Counted from the first letter of the stretch, positions 34,464 to 46,271 are shown. The stretch is DNA of 64,000 bases from Streptomyces sp. R28 (GCF_041052385.1 NZ_CP163439.1:1911001-1975000); one strand, 5' to 3'. Translations and numbers: made by a program. The notes: generated by a model not told the origin, from the letters alone.

Positions 34464-35693
34464 GTGAGCAGCGACCCGTGGGGCCGCGTCGACGAGACGG
34501 GGACCGTGTACGTGCGTACGGCCGACGGCGAGCAGGTCGTCGGATCCTGGCAGGCCGGCTCCCCTGATGAGGCGCTGGCCTACTTCGAGCGCAAGTACGA
34601 GGGCCTGGTTGTCGAGATCGGCCTCCTCGAGAAGCGAGTGAAGACCACCGACCTGTCGGCGAAGGACGCGCAGACCGCGATCGACCACATCCGCGAGCAG
34701 GTCGACGCGCACCACGCGGTCGGCGACCTGGACGCCCTGCGGACCCGCCTGGACAAGCTGGTCGAGACCGTCGGCAAGCGCCGCGAGGAGCGCAAGCAGC
34801 AGCGCGCGAAGCAGTCCGACGAGGCCCGGCACGCCAAGGAGGCGCTGGTCACCGAGGCGGAGGAGCTGGCCCAGTCCGACCAGTGGCGGGCCGCGGGTGA
34901 GCGGCTGCGGGCCCTGGTGGACACCTGGAAGGGTCTGCCGCGGCTCGACCGCAAGTCGGACGACGAGTTGTGGCACCGCTTCTCGCACGCCCGGTCGGCG
35001 TTCTCCAAGCGCCGCAAGGCGCACTTCGCGCAGCTGGACGCGCAGCGCGAGGAGGCTCGCAGGACGAAGGAGCGGCTGGTCGCCGAGGCCGAGTCGCTGT
35101 CCGGTTCGGCCGACTGGGGCCCGACGGCTGCCCGTTACCGCGAGCTGATGTCGGAGTGGAAGGCAGCCGGGCGCGCCCAGCGCGAGCACGAGGACGACCT
35201 GTGGAACCGCTTCCGCGGCGCCCAGGACGTCTTCTTCGCGGCTCGCAGCTCGGTGTTCGCCGAGCGTGACGCCGAGCAGGCGGAGAACCTGAAGCTGAAG
35301 GAGGAGCTGGCCGAGGAGGCCGAGAAGCTCCTGCCGATCGGCGACCTGAAGGGCACGCGTGCCGCCTTCCGCTCGATCAACGAGCGCTGGGAGGCCATCG
35401 GCCATGTGCCGCGCGACGCCCGCCCCAAGGTCGAGGGCCGGATGCACGCCGTCGAGCGGGCCATCCAGGAGGCCGAGGAGACCGAGTGGCGCCGGACCAA
35501 CCCGGAGGCACGCGCGCGTGCCGAGGGTCTGACCGGTCAGCTCCAGGCCGCCGTGGACAAGCTGAACGGCCAGATCGAGCAGGCGCGCGCCCAGGGCAAC
35601 AACGCCAAGGCCGACAAGCTCGAGCGGGAGCTGGAGGGCCGCCAGGCGCTTCTGGACCAGGCTCTGAAGGGCCTGCACGAGTTCGGCGGCTAA
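34464..35693 (+). CDS. DUF349 domain protein
   Basis: 409 aa from GTG at 34464, with GGAGGAGG 6 bases upstream. The sequence is highly charged and helical, with three or more repeats of about 75 residues. Each has a Trp and Arg/Asp pattern (DQWRAAGERLRALVDTWKGL; ADWGPTAARYRELMSEWKAA; DLKGTRAAFRSINERWEAIG) and a following (D/E)LWxRF segment. These are DUF349 repeats, probably long coiled coils. Function is unknown. Bacterial DUF349 proteins are few per genome and this one sits beside relA in Streptomyces. It is convergent with relA, separated by a long hairpin. Confidence 0.88.
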   Translation: MSSDPWGRVDETGTVYVRTADGEQVVGSWQAGSPDEALAYFERKYEGLVVEIGLLEKRVKTTDLSAKDAQTAIDHIREQVDAHHAVGDLDALRTRLDKLVETVGKRREERKQQRAKQSDEARHAKEALVTEAEELAQSDQWRAAGERLRALVDTWKGLPRLDRKSDDELWHRFSHARSAFSKRRKAHFAQLDAQREEARRTKERLVAEAESLSGSADWGPTAARYRELMSEWKAAGRAQREHEDDLWNRFRGAQDVFFAARSSVFAERDAEQAENLKLKEELAEEAEKLLPIGDLKGTRAAFRSINERWEAIGHVPRDARPKVEGRMHAVERAIQEAEETEWRRTNPEARARAEGLTGQLQAAVDKLNGQIEQARAQGNNAKADKLERELEGRQALLDQALKGLHEFGG

Positions 35694-35718
35694 GGGCCGG
35701 CCGGACGACAGCAACAGC

Positions 35719-35771
35719 CATACGACGAGAAGGGCCCCGTACATCGCGTACGGGGCCCTTCTCGTCGTATG
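35719..35771. terminator. Very long hairpin between convergent DUF349 and relA genes
   Basis: Perfect 24-bp stem (35719-35742 with 35748-35771), loop ATCGC. The stem contains AGAAGGGCCCC on one arm and its complement on the other. It lies between two converging stop codons, so it should act in both directions. Confidence 0.88.
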
Positions 35772-35772
35772 C

Positions 35773-35808
35773 CTACGAGCTCGTCTTCTCCTACGAGCTC
35801 GCCTTCTC

Positions 35809-35815
<7 letters not shown>
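35773..35815. repeat. Short tandem repeat next to the relA stop
   Basis: Two 18-base units, CTACGAGCTCGTCTTCTC (35773-35790) and CTACGAGCTCGCCTTCTC (35791-35808). A third unit begins CTACGA and contains the relA stop codon. It resembles parts of the preceding hairpin arm. Confidence 0.75.
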
Positions 35816-38343
<2,528 letters not shown>

Positions 38344-38570
38344 GAGGGCTCCTCGTGCGCGATCCGGGTCCCCCAGTCAGGCTCCGGAGACCCCATGGTA
38401 GCGATCCTGCGCCCGAGGATCGCCTTCAGCCCGATGTGAGGGCCGTCTACCGGAGAAACACGAGGGGCTGCCGCAGGATTCCCCCGGAGGCCTCGCCCCG
38501 TTGTCCGGCGGGTGACGCCCGCCTTTCCTCCGCCTGTCACACGGCTCTCGTACGCCTCTTGCGAGCAGCC

Positions 38571-38638
38571 TGTGCGCGGTTCGGAACGGTCCGTGTGCGC
38601 GGTTCGGAACGGGTCCGTGTGCGCGGTTCAGGACACAG
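38571..38638. repeat. Tandem repeat, about 23-24 bases, three units
   Basis: Units at 38571-38593, 38594-38617 and a partial third at 38618-38638. Each begins TGTGCGCGGTTC; the first two continue GGAACGG(G)TCCG. It lies about 230-300 bases upstream of the relA start. Confidence 0.8.
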
Positions 38639-38846
38639 GGCTCGCTCCGTCGCGCCTCCGTCGCCCGCCCGGCGGCACTCCTCGGCGAAGGGCGTGCGCG
38701 CGTCGTCGCCGCCGGGCGTATGGCCCCTCCCGCACGCCCGACGTACGCCCCCCCGCACGCGGCCACGCGGCCCGCGTGTGCGGCTTCGCCGTACCCGGTC
38801 GCCACCGGCATGCCTGTGGCGAGCAGGAGATCCCCCGCGACACACG

Positions 38847-38879
38847 CATGCCGCGCGCCCAGTACGGGCGCGCGGCATG
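38847..38879 (-). terminator. Hairpin downstream of apt
   Basis: Perfect 14-bp stem CATGCCGCGCGCCC (38847-38860) with 38866-38879 and loop AGTAC. It lies 41 bases after the apt stop on the minus strand. Confidence 0.75.
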
Positions 38880-38920
38880 TTCTGCGATGCGTGCTCACGG
38901 CTTTCACGCGAGCATCTGAC

Positions 38921-39460
38921 TCAGACCAGGAGCAGCGACTCCAGCGGGGCCCCGGCGAGGGCCGGTTCCAGGCGGGCTCGGCCGCCGAGGAAGCCCAGTT
39001 CCATCAGCACGGCCAGGCCGGCCACGTCGGCGCCGGCCCTGCGGATCAGCTGGATCGAGGCCTCCGCGGTGCCGCCTGTCGCCAGGACGTCGTCGATGAC
39101 CAGGACGCGGTCGCCCGCGGTGAGGTCCTCGGCGTGCACCTCGATCTCGGCGGAGCCGTACTCCAGGTCGTACGCCTGGCTGAGCGTCGCCCCGGGGAGC
39201 TTGCCCGCCTTGCGCACCGGGATGAAGCCGATGCCCGCGCGCACGGCGACGGGGGCGCCGAGGATGAAGCCTCGGGCCTCGAGGCCGACGATCTTCGTGG
39301 CGTCGGTGTTCGCGGCGATCTCGGCCAGCGCGTCGGTGAGGGCCGTGAACGCCGCCGGGTCCGCCAGGAGCGGGGTGATGTCCTTGAACATCACGCCCGG
39401 TTCCGGGTAGTCCGCCACGTCACGGATGCGGCTGAGCAGCAGCTCCTTGATGTCGGTCAT
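38921..39460 (-). CDS. apt: Adenine phosphoribosyltransferase
   Basis: Salvages adenine to AMP with PRPP. 179 aa. Family segments: YPEPGVMFKDITPLL, GLEARGFILGAPVA, IPVRKAGKLPG and the PRPP-binding motif VLVIDDVLATGGT (about residues 119-131). ATG at 39460 overlaps the secF stop as ATGA. The order secD-secF-apt-relA is widespread in actinobacteria. A hairpin downstream separates it from relA. Confidence 0.96.
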   Translation of the reverse strand: MTDIKELLLSRIRDVADYPEPGVMFKDITPLLADPAAFTALTDALAEIAANTDATKIVGLEARGFILGAPVAVRAGIGFIPVRKAGKLPGATLSQAYDLEYGSAEIEVHAEDLTAGDRVLVIDDVLATGGTAEASIQLIRRAGADVAGLAVLMELGFLGGRARLEPALAGAPLESLLLV

Positions 39461-40575
39461 CGGCGCTTCCCCGAGGGTCGGCCACGGCCCCGGCTACGGG
39501 ACACGGGCTGGTCGCGCGGGCCGACGACCGCGGGGGCGGCGTCCTCATGGTCATCGTCGAGCGGCTCTTCGGCGGCCGAGGCGCTCGGGGACTCGCCCTG
39601 TGCGGCGGCCTGGGCCCGCTTGGCGAGCACACGCTTCTTCAGGGCCTTCATCTGCGGCTCGCGCTCCTTGAGGTCGGCGACGAGCGGCGTGGCGATGAAG
39701 ATCGAGGAGTACGCACCGGCTGCGAGGCCGACGAACAGCGACAGCGAGATGTCGTTGAGCATGCCGGCGCCGAGGACACCGCCGCCGATGAACAGCAGGC
39801 CCGCCACCGGCAGCAGCGCCACCACCGTGGTGTTGACGGAGCGGACCAGGGTGCTGTTGATCGAGCGGTTGGCGATGTCGCTGTAGGTCCAGCGGGTCTG
39901 CTTGGTGATGTCCTTCGTCTGCTCCTTGAGACTGTCGAAGACGACGACCGTGTCGTAGAGCGAATAGCCGAGGATCGTCAGCAGACCGATCACCGTGCCC
40001 GGTGTGACCTCGAAGCCGACGAGGGCGTAGATCCCGACCGTGATGGTGATGTCGTGGATCAGCGCGACGAACGCGGCCACGGCCATGCGCCACTCGAACG
40101 CGATCGCCAGATAGATCACCACCAGGACCAGGAAGATCGCGAGGCCCTGCCAGGCCTTGTTGGCGATCTGCTCACCCCAGCTGGGGCCGACGAGCTCGCC
40201 GGTGACGTCCTTCTCGGCGACACCCAGGTTCTTGGCCAGCTCCGTCGAGACCTGGTCGGCCTTGTTGGTGTCGATGCCCGCGACCTGGATGCGCAGGCTG
40301 CCGTTGCCGAGCTTCTGGACGATGGCGTCGTGGCCGGACGCCTCCTCCGCGTACTTCTCCGCCTGGGAGACCGAGGCGGAGGTCTTGGCCGGGGTGGTGA
40401 AGACCGCTCCGCCCTGGAACTCGATGCCCATGTTCAGGCCGCGCACCGCCAGGCCGACGATGGCCGTGATGGTGATCAGGATGGAGATGCCGTACCAGAT
40501 CTTGCGGTTGCCGACGAAGTCGTAGCCGACCTCGCCACGGTGCAGTCGGGCGCCGAGGTTGCCGAGCTTCGACAT
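39457..40575 (-). CDS. secF: Protein translocase subunit SecF
   Basis: Works with SecD to drive late steps of Sec export using the proton gradient. 372 aa, with six predicted membrane helices: the first at about 25-43 (WYGISILITITAIVGLAV), then five in the C-terminal half after the P1-like domain. The SecD/SecF membrane core is seen in LLTILGYSLYDTVVVFDSLK with its conserved Asp residues. The cytoplasmic C-terminus is charged and Arg/Gly-rich. ATG at 40575 (MSKLGNLGARLHRGE), one base after the secD stop; starts upstream lie in frame but lack homology. Confidence 0.95.
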   Translation of the reverse strand: MSKLGNLGARLHRGEVGYDFVGNRKIWYGISILITITAIVGLAVRGLNMGIEFQGGAVFTTPAKTSASVSQAEKYAEEASGHDAIVQKLGNGSLRIQVAGIDTNKADQVSTELAKNLGVAEKDVTGELVGPSWGEQIANKAWQGLAIFLVLVVIYLAIAFEWRMAVAAFVALIHDITITVGIYALVGFEVTPGTVIGLLTILGYSLYDTVVVFDSLKEQTKDITKQTRWTYSDIANRSINSTLVRSVNTTVVALLPVAGLLFIGGGVLGAGMLNDISLSLFVGLAAGAYSSIFIATPLVADLKEREPQMKALKKRVLAKRAQAAAQGESPSASAAEEPLDDDHEDAAPAVVGPRDQPVSRSRGRGRPSGKRR

Positions 40576-40576
40576 C

Positions 40577-42334
40577 TCACGCCTCCTTCGTCTCGACGGG
40601 GGCGGAGGGACGGCGGGTGCGGCGCAGCGGCGGACGAGCACCCAGTCGCTTCGGGTCGAGGCCGGACCAGCTGTGGCCGCTGCCGAAGAACTTGCTGCGG
40701 GCCAGGATCGTCAGCAGCGGCTTGGTGAACAGGAACACCACGACCACGTCGAGCAGGGTGGTCAGGCCGAGCGTGAACGCGAAGCCCTGGACCTTGCCGA
40801 CGGTGACGACGAACAGCACCGCGGCGGCCAGGAACGACACGAAGTCGGAGACCATGATGGTGCGCCTGGCGCGCGGCCAGGCCCGCTCGACGGCGGGGCG
40901 CAGCGAGCGGCCCTCGCGGATCTCGTCGCGGACGCGTTCGAAGTACACGATGAACGAGTCCGCTGTGATGCCGATGGCGACGATGGCACCGCAGACGGCC
41001 GGGAGGTTCAGCGCGAAGCCGATGGCCGGGCCGAGCAGAGCCATGATCACGTAGGTGAGGGCGGCGGAGACCAGCAGCGAGGCCACGGCGACCAGCGCGA
41101 GGCCCCGGTAGTAGAGGAACAGGTAGAGGACGACCAGGGCGAGACCGATCGCGCCGGCGATCAGACCGGCGTGCAGCTGCTCACCGCCGAGCGCGGCGGT
41201 GACGGTGGTGACGCTGTCCTCCTTGAAGGTCAGCGGCAGGGCGCCGTACGACAGCATGTTGGCGAGGCTCTGGGAGGACTCCTGGGTGAAGTTGCCGGAG
41301 ATCTCCGCGTTGCCGCCGGTCAGGGCCTCGCTGACGGACGGGTCGGAGATGACCTCGCCGTCCAGGACGATGGCGAACTGGTTCTGCGGCTGCTGGTTCT
41401 TGGCCAACTTGCCGGTGATGTCGCCGAACTTCTTGCGGCCGTCGGACGTGAAGTCCATGGTCACGGTCCAGCCGGCGCCGGTCCGCGTGTTGAAGACGGC
41501 GCTGGCCTTCTTGACGTCGGTGCCGTCGACCTCGGCCGGGCCGAGGATGTACTTCTGCCACTGGCCGGACGAGTTCTTGCCGCAGGCCACCGTGGGATCG
41601 GTGGGCTTGGCACCCTTGCCGGCTTCGGCGCGGGCCTTCTCGTTCACGCAGTTGAGCGCGGCGTACTGGGCTTGGAGCTTGCTCGTGGCCGCGTCGGAGC
41701 CGCTGCTCGCAGACGCAGACGGGGAGGCGCTGCTGGAGGCGCTCGTGGACGGCGTCGCGTCCGCCTTCAGGGCGTCGGTGACCGCACGGCCCTGCGTGGT
41801 GGAGGTCGCCGACGGGGTGCCCGAGGGGGAGGACGAGGAGGTCGTCTTGTCGGTCGCCTTGTCGGTCGCCCCGCCCGAAGAGCTCGCGGAGGGGCTCGGC
41901 GACGGGGTGGGCGTCGCGGCGGCACCGGAGATCTCGGTGACGAGCACCGGGCGGAAGTACAGCTTCGCGGTGGTGCCGACCTGGGCCCGGGCCTCCTTGG
42001 CGTTGGTGCCCTTGGGGATGTTGACGATGATGTTCTTCGCGCCCTGGGTCTGAACCTCGGTCTCCGAGACACCAAGACCATTGACACGGCGGTTCATGAT
42101 CTCGACCGCGGTGTCCATGTTGGTCTTGTTGATCGCGGATTCCTGGCCCGGCTCGGTGACCGCGCGCAGCGTGATGCTCGTGCCGCCGGCCAGGTCGATG
42201 CCAAGACGTGGGGTGGTCTGCCCCGTGGCGAACATCCCCGCGGTGAGGCCCACGATGGCGATCAGGATGAGGGCCAGCGAGCGCCCTGGCTTGCTCTGGG
42301 CGCTCGCGCTCCGGCCCTTCTTAGGTGCTGCCAC
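40577..42334 (-). CDS. secD: Protein translocase subunit SecD with Ser/Thr/Ala-rich insert
   Basis: Partner of SecF in the Sec complex. 585 aa from GTG at 42334. One N-terminal membrane helix (about 19-37) precedes the extracellular P1 domain starting LGIDLAGGTSITL. Five C-terminal helices include NLPAVCGAIVAIGITADSFI and the conserved VYFERVRDEIREG. Residues about 138-215 of the outer domain form a low-complexity insert rich in Ser, Thr, Ala and Pro. It looks like a flexible linker that may be wall-spanning or glycosylated. The catalytic regions are intact. It lies 132 bases after yajC. Confidence 0.95.
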   Translation of the reverse strand: MAAPKKGRSASAQSKPGRSLALILIAIVGLTAGMFATGQTTPRLGIDLAGGTSITLRAVTEPGQESAINKTNMDTAVEIMNRRVNGLGVSETEVQTQGAKNIIVNIPKGTNAKEARAQVGTTAKLYFRPVLVTEISGAAATPTPSPSPSASSSGGATDKATDKTTSSSSPSGTPSATSTTQGRAVTDALKADATPSTSASSSASPSASASSGSDAATSKLQAQYAALNCVNEKARAEAGKGAKPTDPTVACGKNSSGQWQKYILGPAEVDGTDVKKASAVFNTRTGAGWTVTMDFTSDGRKKFGDITGKLAKNQQPQNQFAIVLDGEVISDPSVSEALTGGNAEISGNFTQESSQSLANMLSYGALPLTFKEDSVTTVTAALGGEQLHAGLIAGAIGLALVVLYLFLYYRGLALVAVASLLVSAALTYVIMALLGPAIGFALNLPAVCGAIVAIGITADSFIVYFERVRDEIREGRSLRPAVERAWPRARRTIMVSDFVSFLAAAVLFVVTVGKVQGFAFTLGLTTLLDVVVVFLFTKPLLTILARSKFFGSGHSWSGLDPKRLGARPPLRRTRRPSAPVETKEA

Positions 42335-42466
42335 CTTCTCGTACTCCCTCTCGGGCCGCCTCGCGCCAGGTCAGCGGGCGAGCGGCTATGACTGGTATCG
42401 GGATCCCATGCGAGATCGGCATGTTCCGGGGCACGCAGGCATGGCCCGCGCGCCCCCGGGACACGG

Positions 42467-42961
42467 CTACTTCGCGTCGGACTCGCCGTCGGTCTTCTTC
42501 GACTCAACATCCGTCTTCGCCTCGGCGGCCGCGGTGTCGTCGGACGCCTCGTCGGCCTCGTCCTTCTTGCCGAGGTCGACAGGCTTGTCGTCGGAGGCGG
42601 CAGCGTCGGCGGCGGGCTCGTCGGTCTCGGTGAGGGAGGAGGCGTCGTCCGGGACGACGTCGGACTTCAGGTCGTGCTCGATGCCGTGCACGATGCGGTT
42701 GTACTCGTCGTCGGAGAGGACGGCACCGATCGCGTTCTTGGCGAAGAGGAGCTCCACGCCCGGGCCGGCGTCAAGGAGGACCGTGTCCTCATTGGCCTCC
42801 TTGACAGTCGCGTACATGCCCCCGATGGTGCGGACGCCGCTGCCGGGCTGCATTTGGTTCCGCATGTCGGCCGCCTGCTGCTGCTTCTTCTTGGCCGACC
42901 GGGTCATCAGGAACATGGCCCCGATGAGCACGATGAACGGGAGGAGGGTCACGAGACTCAC
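42467..42961 (-). CDS. yajC: Preprotein translocase subunit YajC
   Basis: Small partner of SecD-SecF. 164 aa: one N-terminal membrane helix (about 3-20, LVTLLPFIVLIGAMFLMT), a basic turn (RSAKKKQQQ), then the conserved YajC domain (QPGSGVRTIGGMYATV, DTVLLDAGPGVELLFAK). An acidic, Ala/Asp/Glu-rich tail of about 60 residues (residue 100 onward) is longer than in E. coli YajC (110 aa total). The start is GTG at 42961. It lies between ruvB and secD on the same strand. Confidence 0.94.
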   Translation of the reverse strand: MSLVTLLPFIVLIGAMFLMTRSAKKKQQQAADMRNQMQPGSGVRTIGGMYATVKEANEDTVLLDAGPGVELLFAKNAIGAVLSDDEYNRIVHGIEHDLKSDVVPDDASSLTETDEPAADAAASDDKPVDLGKKDEADEASDDTAAAEAKTDVESKKTDGESDAK

Positions 42962-43136
42962 GGGTCGGTACTTCCTTCACACGACCGCGATGGTGAGCGG
43001 CCTGATGGTTGGGGGTATGTATGCCGTCGACAAAGGCGGCATCGGCGGAGTCTAAGCGAGTCCGCATGCATGGAACAACGCTCAGCATGGCACCGGGGTT
43101 CCTACTCCGGCCAATGCCCTCGCCGTCACCGCGTCA

Positions 43137-44207
43137 TCACGCCCCGAACAGATCCTGTTGTCCGTTTCCCGCAGCTTGTGAGCGGGGCGGCGTGAGGCCG
43201 AGATGCGCCCATGCCGCGGGGGTGGCGACACGACCACGCGGGGTACGGGCGAGCAGGCCCTCCCGGACGAGGAAGGGCTCGGCGACCTCCTCGACGGTCT
43301 CGCGCTCCTCCCCCACCGCGACCGCCAGCGTGGACAGGCCGACCGGGCCGCCGCCGAACAGCTTCAGCAGGGCCTCCAGGACGCCTCGGTCCAGCCGGTC
43401 GAGGCCTCGGGCGTCGACCTCGTAGACGGCGAGGGCGGCCTCTGCGATGTCCCTGGTGATGATCCCGTCGGCCTTGACCTGGGCGTAGTCGCGGACGCGG
43501 CGCAGCAGGCGGTTGGCGATGCGGGGCGTGCCACGGGAGCGGCCGGCGATCTCGGCGGCGCCGTCGGCCTCGATCTCGACGTCGAGCAGGTTGGCCGAGC
43601 GGTGGATGACGCGCTCCAGCTCGGTCGGCTCGTAGAACTCCATGTGCGCGGTGAAGCCGAAGCGGTCGCGCAGCGGGGGCGGCAGCAGACCCGCGCGCGT
43701 GGTGGCGCCGACCAGGGTGAACGGCGGGAGTTCGAGCGGGATGGCGGTGGCGCCGGGGCCCTTGCCGACAATGACGTCGACGCGGAAGTCCTCCATCGCC
43801 ATGTAGAGCATCTCCTCGGCGGGCCGTGACATGCGGTGGATCTCGTCGAGGAAGAGGACCTCGCCCTCCTGGAGGGAGGAGAGGATCGCGGCGAGGTCGC
43901 CGGCGTGCTGGATGGCGGGACCGGAGGTGATGCGGATGGGGGCGCCCATCTCGGCCGCGATGATCATGGAGAGGGTGGTCTTGCCGAGGCCCGGGGCGCC
44001 GGAGAGCAGTACGTGGTCGGCGGTGGCGCCACGCGCGCGTGCGGCGCGCAGGACGAGGTCGAGCTGCTCGCGGACCTTCTCCTGACCGATGAACTCGTCC
44101 AGGTCCTTGGGCCGCAGGGCGGCCTCGACGGCCTGGTCCTCACGGTCGGCGGACCCACCGACGAGCCGCTCGGCGGCGGAGGTGTCGGTCGTGTCGTCCC
44201 AGTTCAT
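43137..44207 (-). CDS. ruvB: Holliday junction branch migration helicase RuvB
   Basis: Hexameric AAA+ motor that drives branch migration with RuvA. 356 aa. Walker [15 protein letters not shown] (about residues 67-80), Walker [11 protein letters not shown], sensor 1 [10 protein letters not shown], arginine finger region LRDRFGF, and a winged-helix C-terminus ([20 protein letters not shown]). Start ATG at 44207. It lies 122 bases after ruvA, so the ruv genes may not be fully fused into one transcript. Confidence 0.97.
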   Translation of the reverse strand: MNWDDTTDTSAAERLVGGSADREDQAVEAALRPKDLDEFIGQEKVREQLDLVLRAARARGATADHVLLSGAPGLGKTTLSMIIAAEMGAPIRITSGPAIQHAGDLAAILSSLQEGEVLFLDEIHRMSRPAEEMLYMAMEDFRVDVIVGKGPGATAIPLELPPFTLVGATTRAGLLPPPLRDRFGFTAHMEFYEPTELERVIHRSANLLDVEIEADGAAEIAGRSRGTPRIANRLLRRVRDYAQVKADGIITRDIAEAALAVYEVDARGLDRLDRGVLEALLKLFGGGPVGLSTLAVAVGEERETVEEVAEPFLVREGLLARTPRGRVATPAAWAHLGLTPPRSQAAGNGQQDLFGA

Positions 44208-44329
44208 GGAGTGTGCCTCGGGGGTCGCGGTCGGATGGGTCGTACGTCGGACGCGGTGACGGAGCCGTCGGATGAGTGTGTGCCGGATTCCCGAGGCGCC
44301 GTTTCGGACCTCCCGGGAATCCCGCTGTT

Positions 44330-44935
44330 TCAGCGCGCTCTGTTCAGGGTCTGCAGGGCCGCCCGCAGCAACTGGCCCACCTGGGGCACGCCCTCGGCCG
44401 CCTCGGCCTGCGGTGCCACGGCGGTGACGGCCTCGTCCGCCTCGCGGGTTGCGTAGCCGAGGCCGATCAGGGCGGCGTGCAGTTGGTCGCGCCAGCCACT
44501 GGTGACCGGAGCGCCGACAGCGGGCGCTCCGATCGGCTCGCCCAGGCGGTCCTTCAGCTCGAGGAGCAGCTTCTGGGCGCCCTTCTTGCCGATGCCGGGG
44601 ACCGCGGTGAGCGCCTTCTCGTCACTGGTGGCGATGGCGCGGCGCAGGGCGTCCGGGCTGTGCACGGCCAGCATCGACTGGGCCAGGCGCGGGCCGACCC
44701 CGCTCGCGGTCTGCAGCAGCTCGAAGGTCTGGCGCTCGTCGTCGTCCGCGAAGCCGTACAGGGTCAGCGAGTCCTCCCGTACCACGAGGGAGGTGGCCAG
44801 CTTGGTCTGCTGGCCCATGCGCAGCCCGGAAAGCGTGTTGGGCGTGCACTGGACGGCGATACCGATGCCGCCCACCTCGACCACCGCGGAGTCGGGGGCG
44901 AGGGCGGCGACCGGGCCGCTGACGAAGGCGATCAT
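44330..44935 (-). CDS. ruvA: Holliday junction DNA-binding protein RuvA
   Basis: Tetramer that holds the four-way junction for RuvB. 201 aa. Domain I is an OB-fold ([20 protein letters not shown], with [12 protein letters not shown]). Domain II has two helix-hairpin-helix motifs ([35 protein letters not shown]). Domain III ([20 protein letters not shown]) is the RuvB contact. ATG at 44935 overlaps the ruvC stop as ATGA. Confidence 0.96.
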   Translation of the reverse strand: MIAFVSGPVAALAPDSAVVEVGGIGIAVQCTPNTLSGLRMGQQTKLATSLVVREDSLTLYGFADDDERQTFELLQTASGVGPRLAQSMLAVHSPDALRRAIATSDEKALTAVPGIGKKGAQKLLLELKDRLGEPIGAPAVGAPVTSGWRDQLHAALIGLGYATREADEAVTAVAPQAEAAEGVPQVGQLLRAALQTLNRAR

Positions 44936-45543
44936 GCGGTACGGCCTTTCGATGTGTGCGAAGTCTTCGCTGCGCGCGAGGCCTTCGCTTCGTGTGAGGT
45001 CTTCGCTGCGTGCTGGGCGACGGCCTGTTGCAGCCGGTTCTGGGCAACGGCCTGCTGGAGGCGCTGCTGGGCGGGTGCGCGCCAGATGTGGCAGATGGCG
45101 AGGGCGAGGGCATCGGCGGCGTCGGCCGGCTTGGGCGGTGCGTCGAGCCGGAGCAGGCGGGTGACCATGGCGCCCACCTGTGCCTTGTCGGCGCGGCCGC
45201 TTCCGGTGACGGCGGCCTTGACCTCGCTCGGGGTGTGCAGCGCGACGGGGATGCCACGGCGGGCGGCGCAGAGCAGTGCGACCGCGCTGGCCTGGGCGGT
45301 GCCCATCACGGTACGGACGTTGTGCTGGCTGAACACGCGTTCCACGGCGACGAATTCGGGCTGGTGCTCGTCCAGCCAGGCTTCGAGGCCCTGTTCGATG
45401 GCGACGAGGCGGTGGGCCAGGTCCGCATCCGGGGCCGTACGGACGACACCGACGCCTCGCATCGTCAACGGACGTCCGGCGACGCCTTCGACGACCCCGA
45501 CGCCGCACCGGGTCAGCCCGGGGTCCACACCGAGTACGCGCAC
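44932..45543 (-). CDS. ruvC: Crossover junction endonuclease RuvC with repeat-containing C-terminal tail
   Basis: Cuts Holliday junctions into two duplexes. The four acidic residues are present: Asp in [12 protein letters not shown] (near residue 7), Glu in VAVERVF, and the Asp pair in [13 protein letters not shown]. 203 aa from GTG at 45543 (AAGGAG 4 bases upstream). The catalytic core ends near residue 160. The rest is a basic low-complexity tail with two LQQAVAQ copies and two AAKTSH copies, unlike the short end of E. coli RuvC (173 aa). First gene of the ruvC-ruvA-ruvB run. Confidence 0.95.
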   Translation of the reverse strand: MRVLGVDPGLTRCGVGVVEGVAGRPLTMRGVGVVRTAPDADLAHRLVAIEQGLEAWLDEHQPEFVAVERVFSQHNVRTVMGTAQASAVALLCAARRGIPVALHTPSEVKAAVTGSGRADKAQVGAMVTRLLRLDAPPKPADAADALALAICHIWRAPAQQRLQQAVAQNRLQQAVAQHAAKTSHEAKASRAAKTSHTSKGRTA

Positions 45544-45873
45544 CTGGCTCCTTCGCTTCCCTCGTCCGCGGGTTCGGTTCCGGTTCGGTTCCCTGTCCAT
45601 CCCGCGCAGCCAGGCTATCCGGCGGCACTGACAACGCAGCGCCGGCCGGACCGGGTCACAGAGCAAGATCAAAGGGACGGCAAAGGATCATGACCTGGCG
45701 CCCCGACATGACCGGCATGTCACCAGAAGGCGGAGCGGCTGGGGCCATTCTCCGTTGCTTCGCACACTTGATCGCTTATAGCTTCCGGATCGTCGCGGAC
45801 GGCAGACCACCGTCCGCGTTGTCGCGAACCGAACGTTCGCGTCGAGCACTTGCACACATGAATCGGGGATTCC
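45544..45873. other. Divergent intergenic region between ruvC and a secreted-protein gene
   Basis: 330 bases without a gene. For the plus strand, TTGCTT (45755-45760) and TATAGC (45777-45782), 16 bases apart, form a plausible promoter. Just after it a 9-bp hairpin (45794-45802 with 45810-45818) lies in the presumed 5' leader. Confidence 0.5.
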
Positions 45874-46179
45874 ATGCGCAACATCGCGAAGGCTGCTGCC
45901 GTGACCGCGTCCGTCCTGCTGGCGGGTGTGGCCGTGGCGACTCCCGCCCAGGCGGCCACCAGGGCGAAGCACGAGGGCCGCAGCGGCTGCTTCAACTACT
46001 CGTGGGGCGACGGTGTTTCGACCACCACCGTCTACTACCACAACATCTGCGACCACAAGGCCACCATCAACATCTGGTGGAAGGACGGCGCGGTCGAGTA
46101 CATGAAGGCCGACACCGTCAAGGCCGACGGCAAGGGCAGCATGAAGCACACCGGCGACCTCAAGAGCGTCAGCGGCTGA
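45874..46179 (+). CDS. Small secreted protein of unknown function
   Basis: 101 aa. It has a clear Sec signal peptide: basic MRNIAKAA, hydrophobic core AVTASVLLAGVAVA, and a TPAQAA cleavage region, giving a mature protein of about 74 residues. The mature part has two cysteines (RSGCFNYSW and NICDHK) that could form one disulfide, many aromatic residues and a Gly/Lys-rich end. It is likely a small beta-sheet protein. I do not recognise a family. ATG at 45874, with GGGG 5 bases upstream. It stands alone on the plus strand between ruvC and yebC, with its own promoter and a strong terminator. It may be an inserted lineage-specific gene. Confidence 0.8.
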   Translation: MRNIAKAAAVTASVLLAGVAVATPAQAATRAKHEGRSGCFNYSWGDGVSTTTVYYHNICDHKATINIWWKDGAVEYMKADTVKADGKGSMKHTGDLKSVSG

Positions 46180-46202
46180 ACGGTCGCCTGACGCAGGACC
46201 AC

Positions 46203-46250
46203 ACATGAGAACGGCCCGCCGAAGTCTCCTTCGGCGGGCCGTTCTCATGT
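46203..46250. terminator. Long hairpin between the secreted-protein gene and yebC
   Basis: Perfect 22-bp stem (46203-46224 with 46229-46250), loop TCTC, between two converging stop codons. It should act in both directions. Confidence 0.88.
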
Positions 46251-46271
46251 CCTGGCCGGACTCCCCGGCGC

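Larger units (their letters stand above)
38344..38920. other. relA upstream region
   Basis: 577 bases between apt and relA without a convincing gene; the open frames here lack ribosome binding sites and homology. It should hold the relA promoter(s). Visible features are a tandem repeat at 38571-38638 and the apt terminator at 38847-38879. The rest is GC-rich with no motif I can name. Confidence 0.5.

Noticed and set aside
45874-46179. Small secreted protein as an alpha-amylase inhibitor
   Set aside because: Size and secretion fit, but the cysteine number and the tendamistat-type Trp-Arg-Tyr motif do not.
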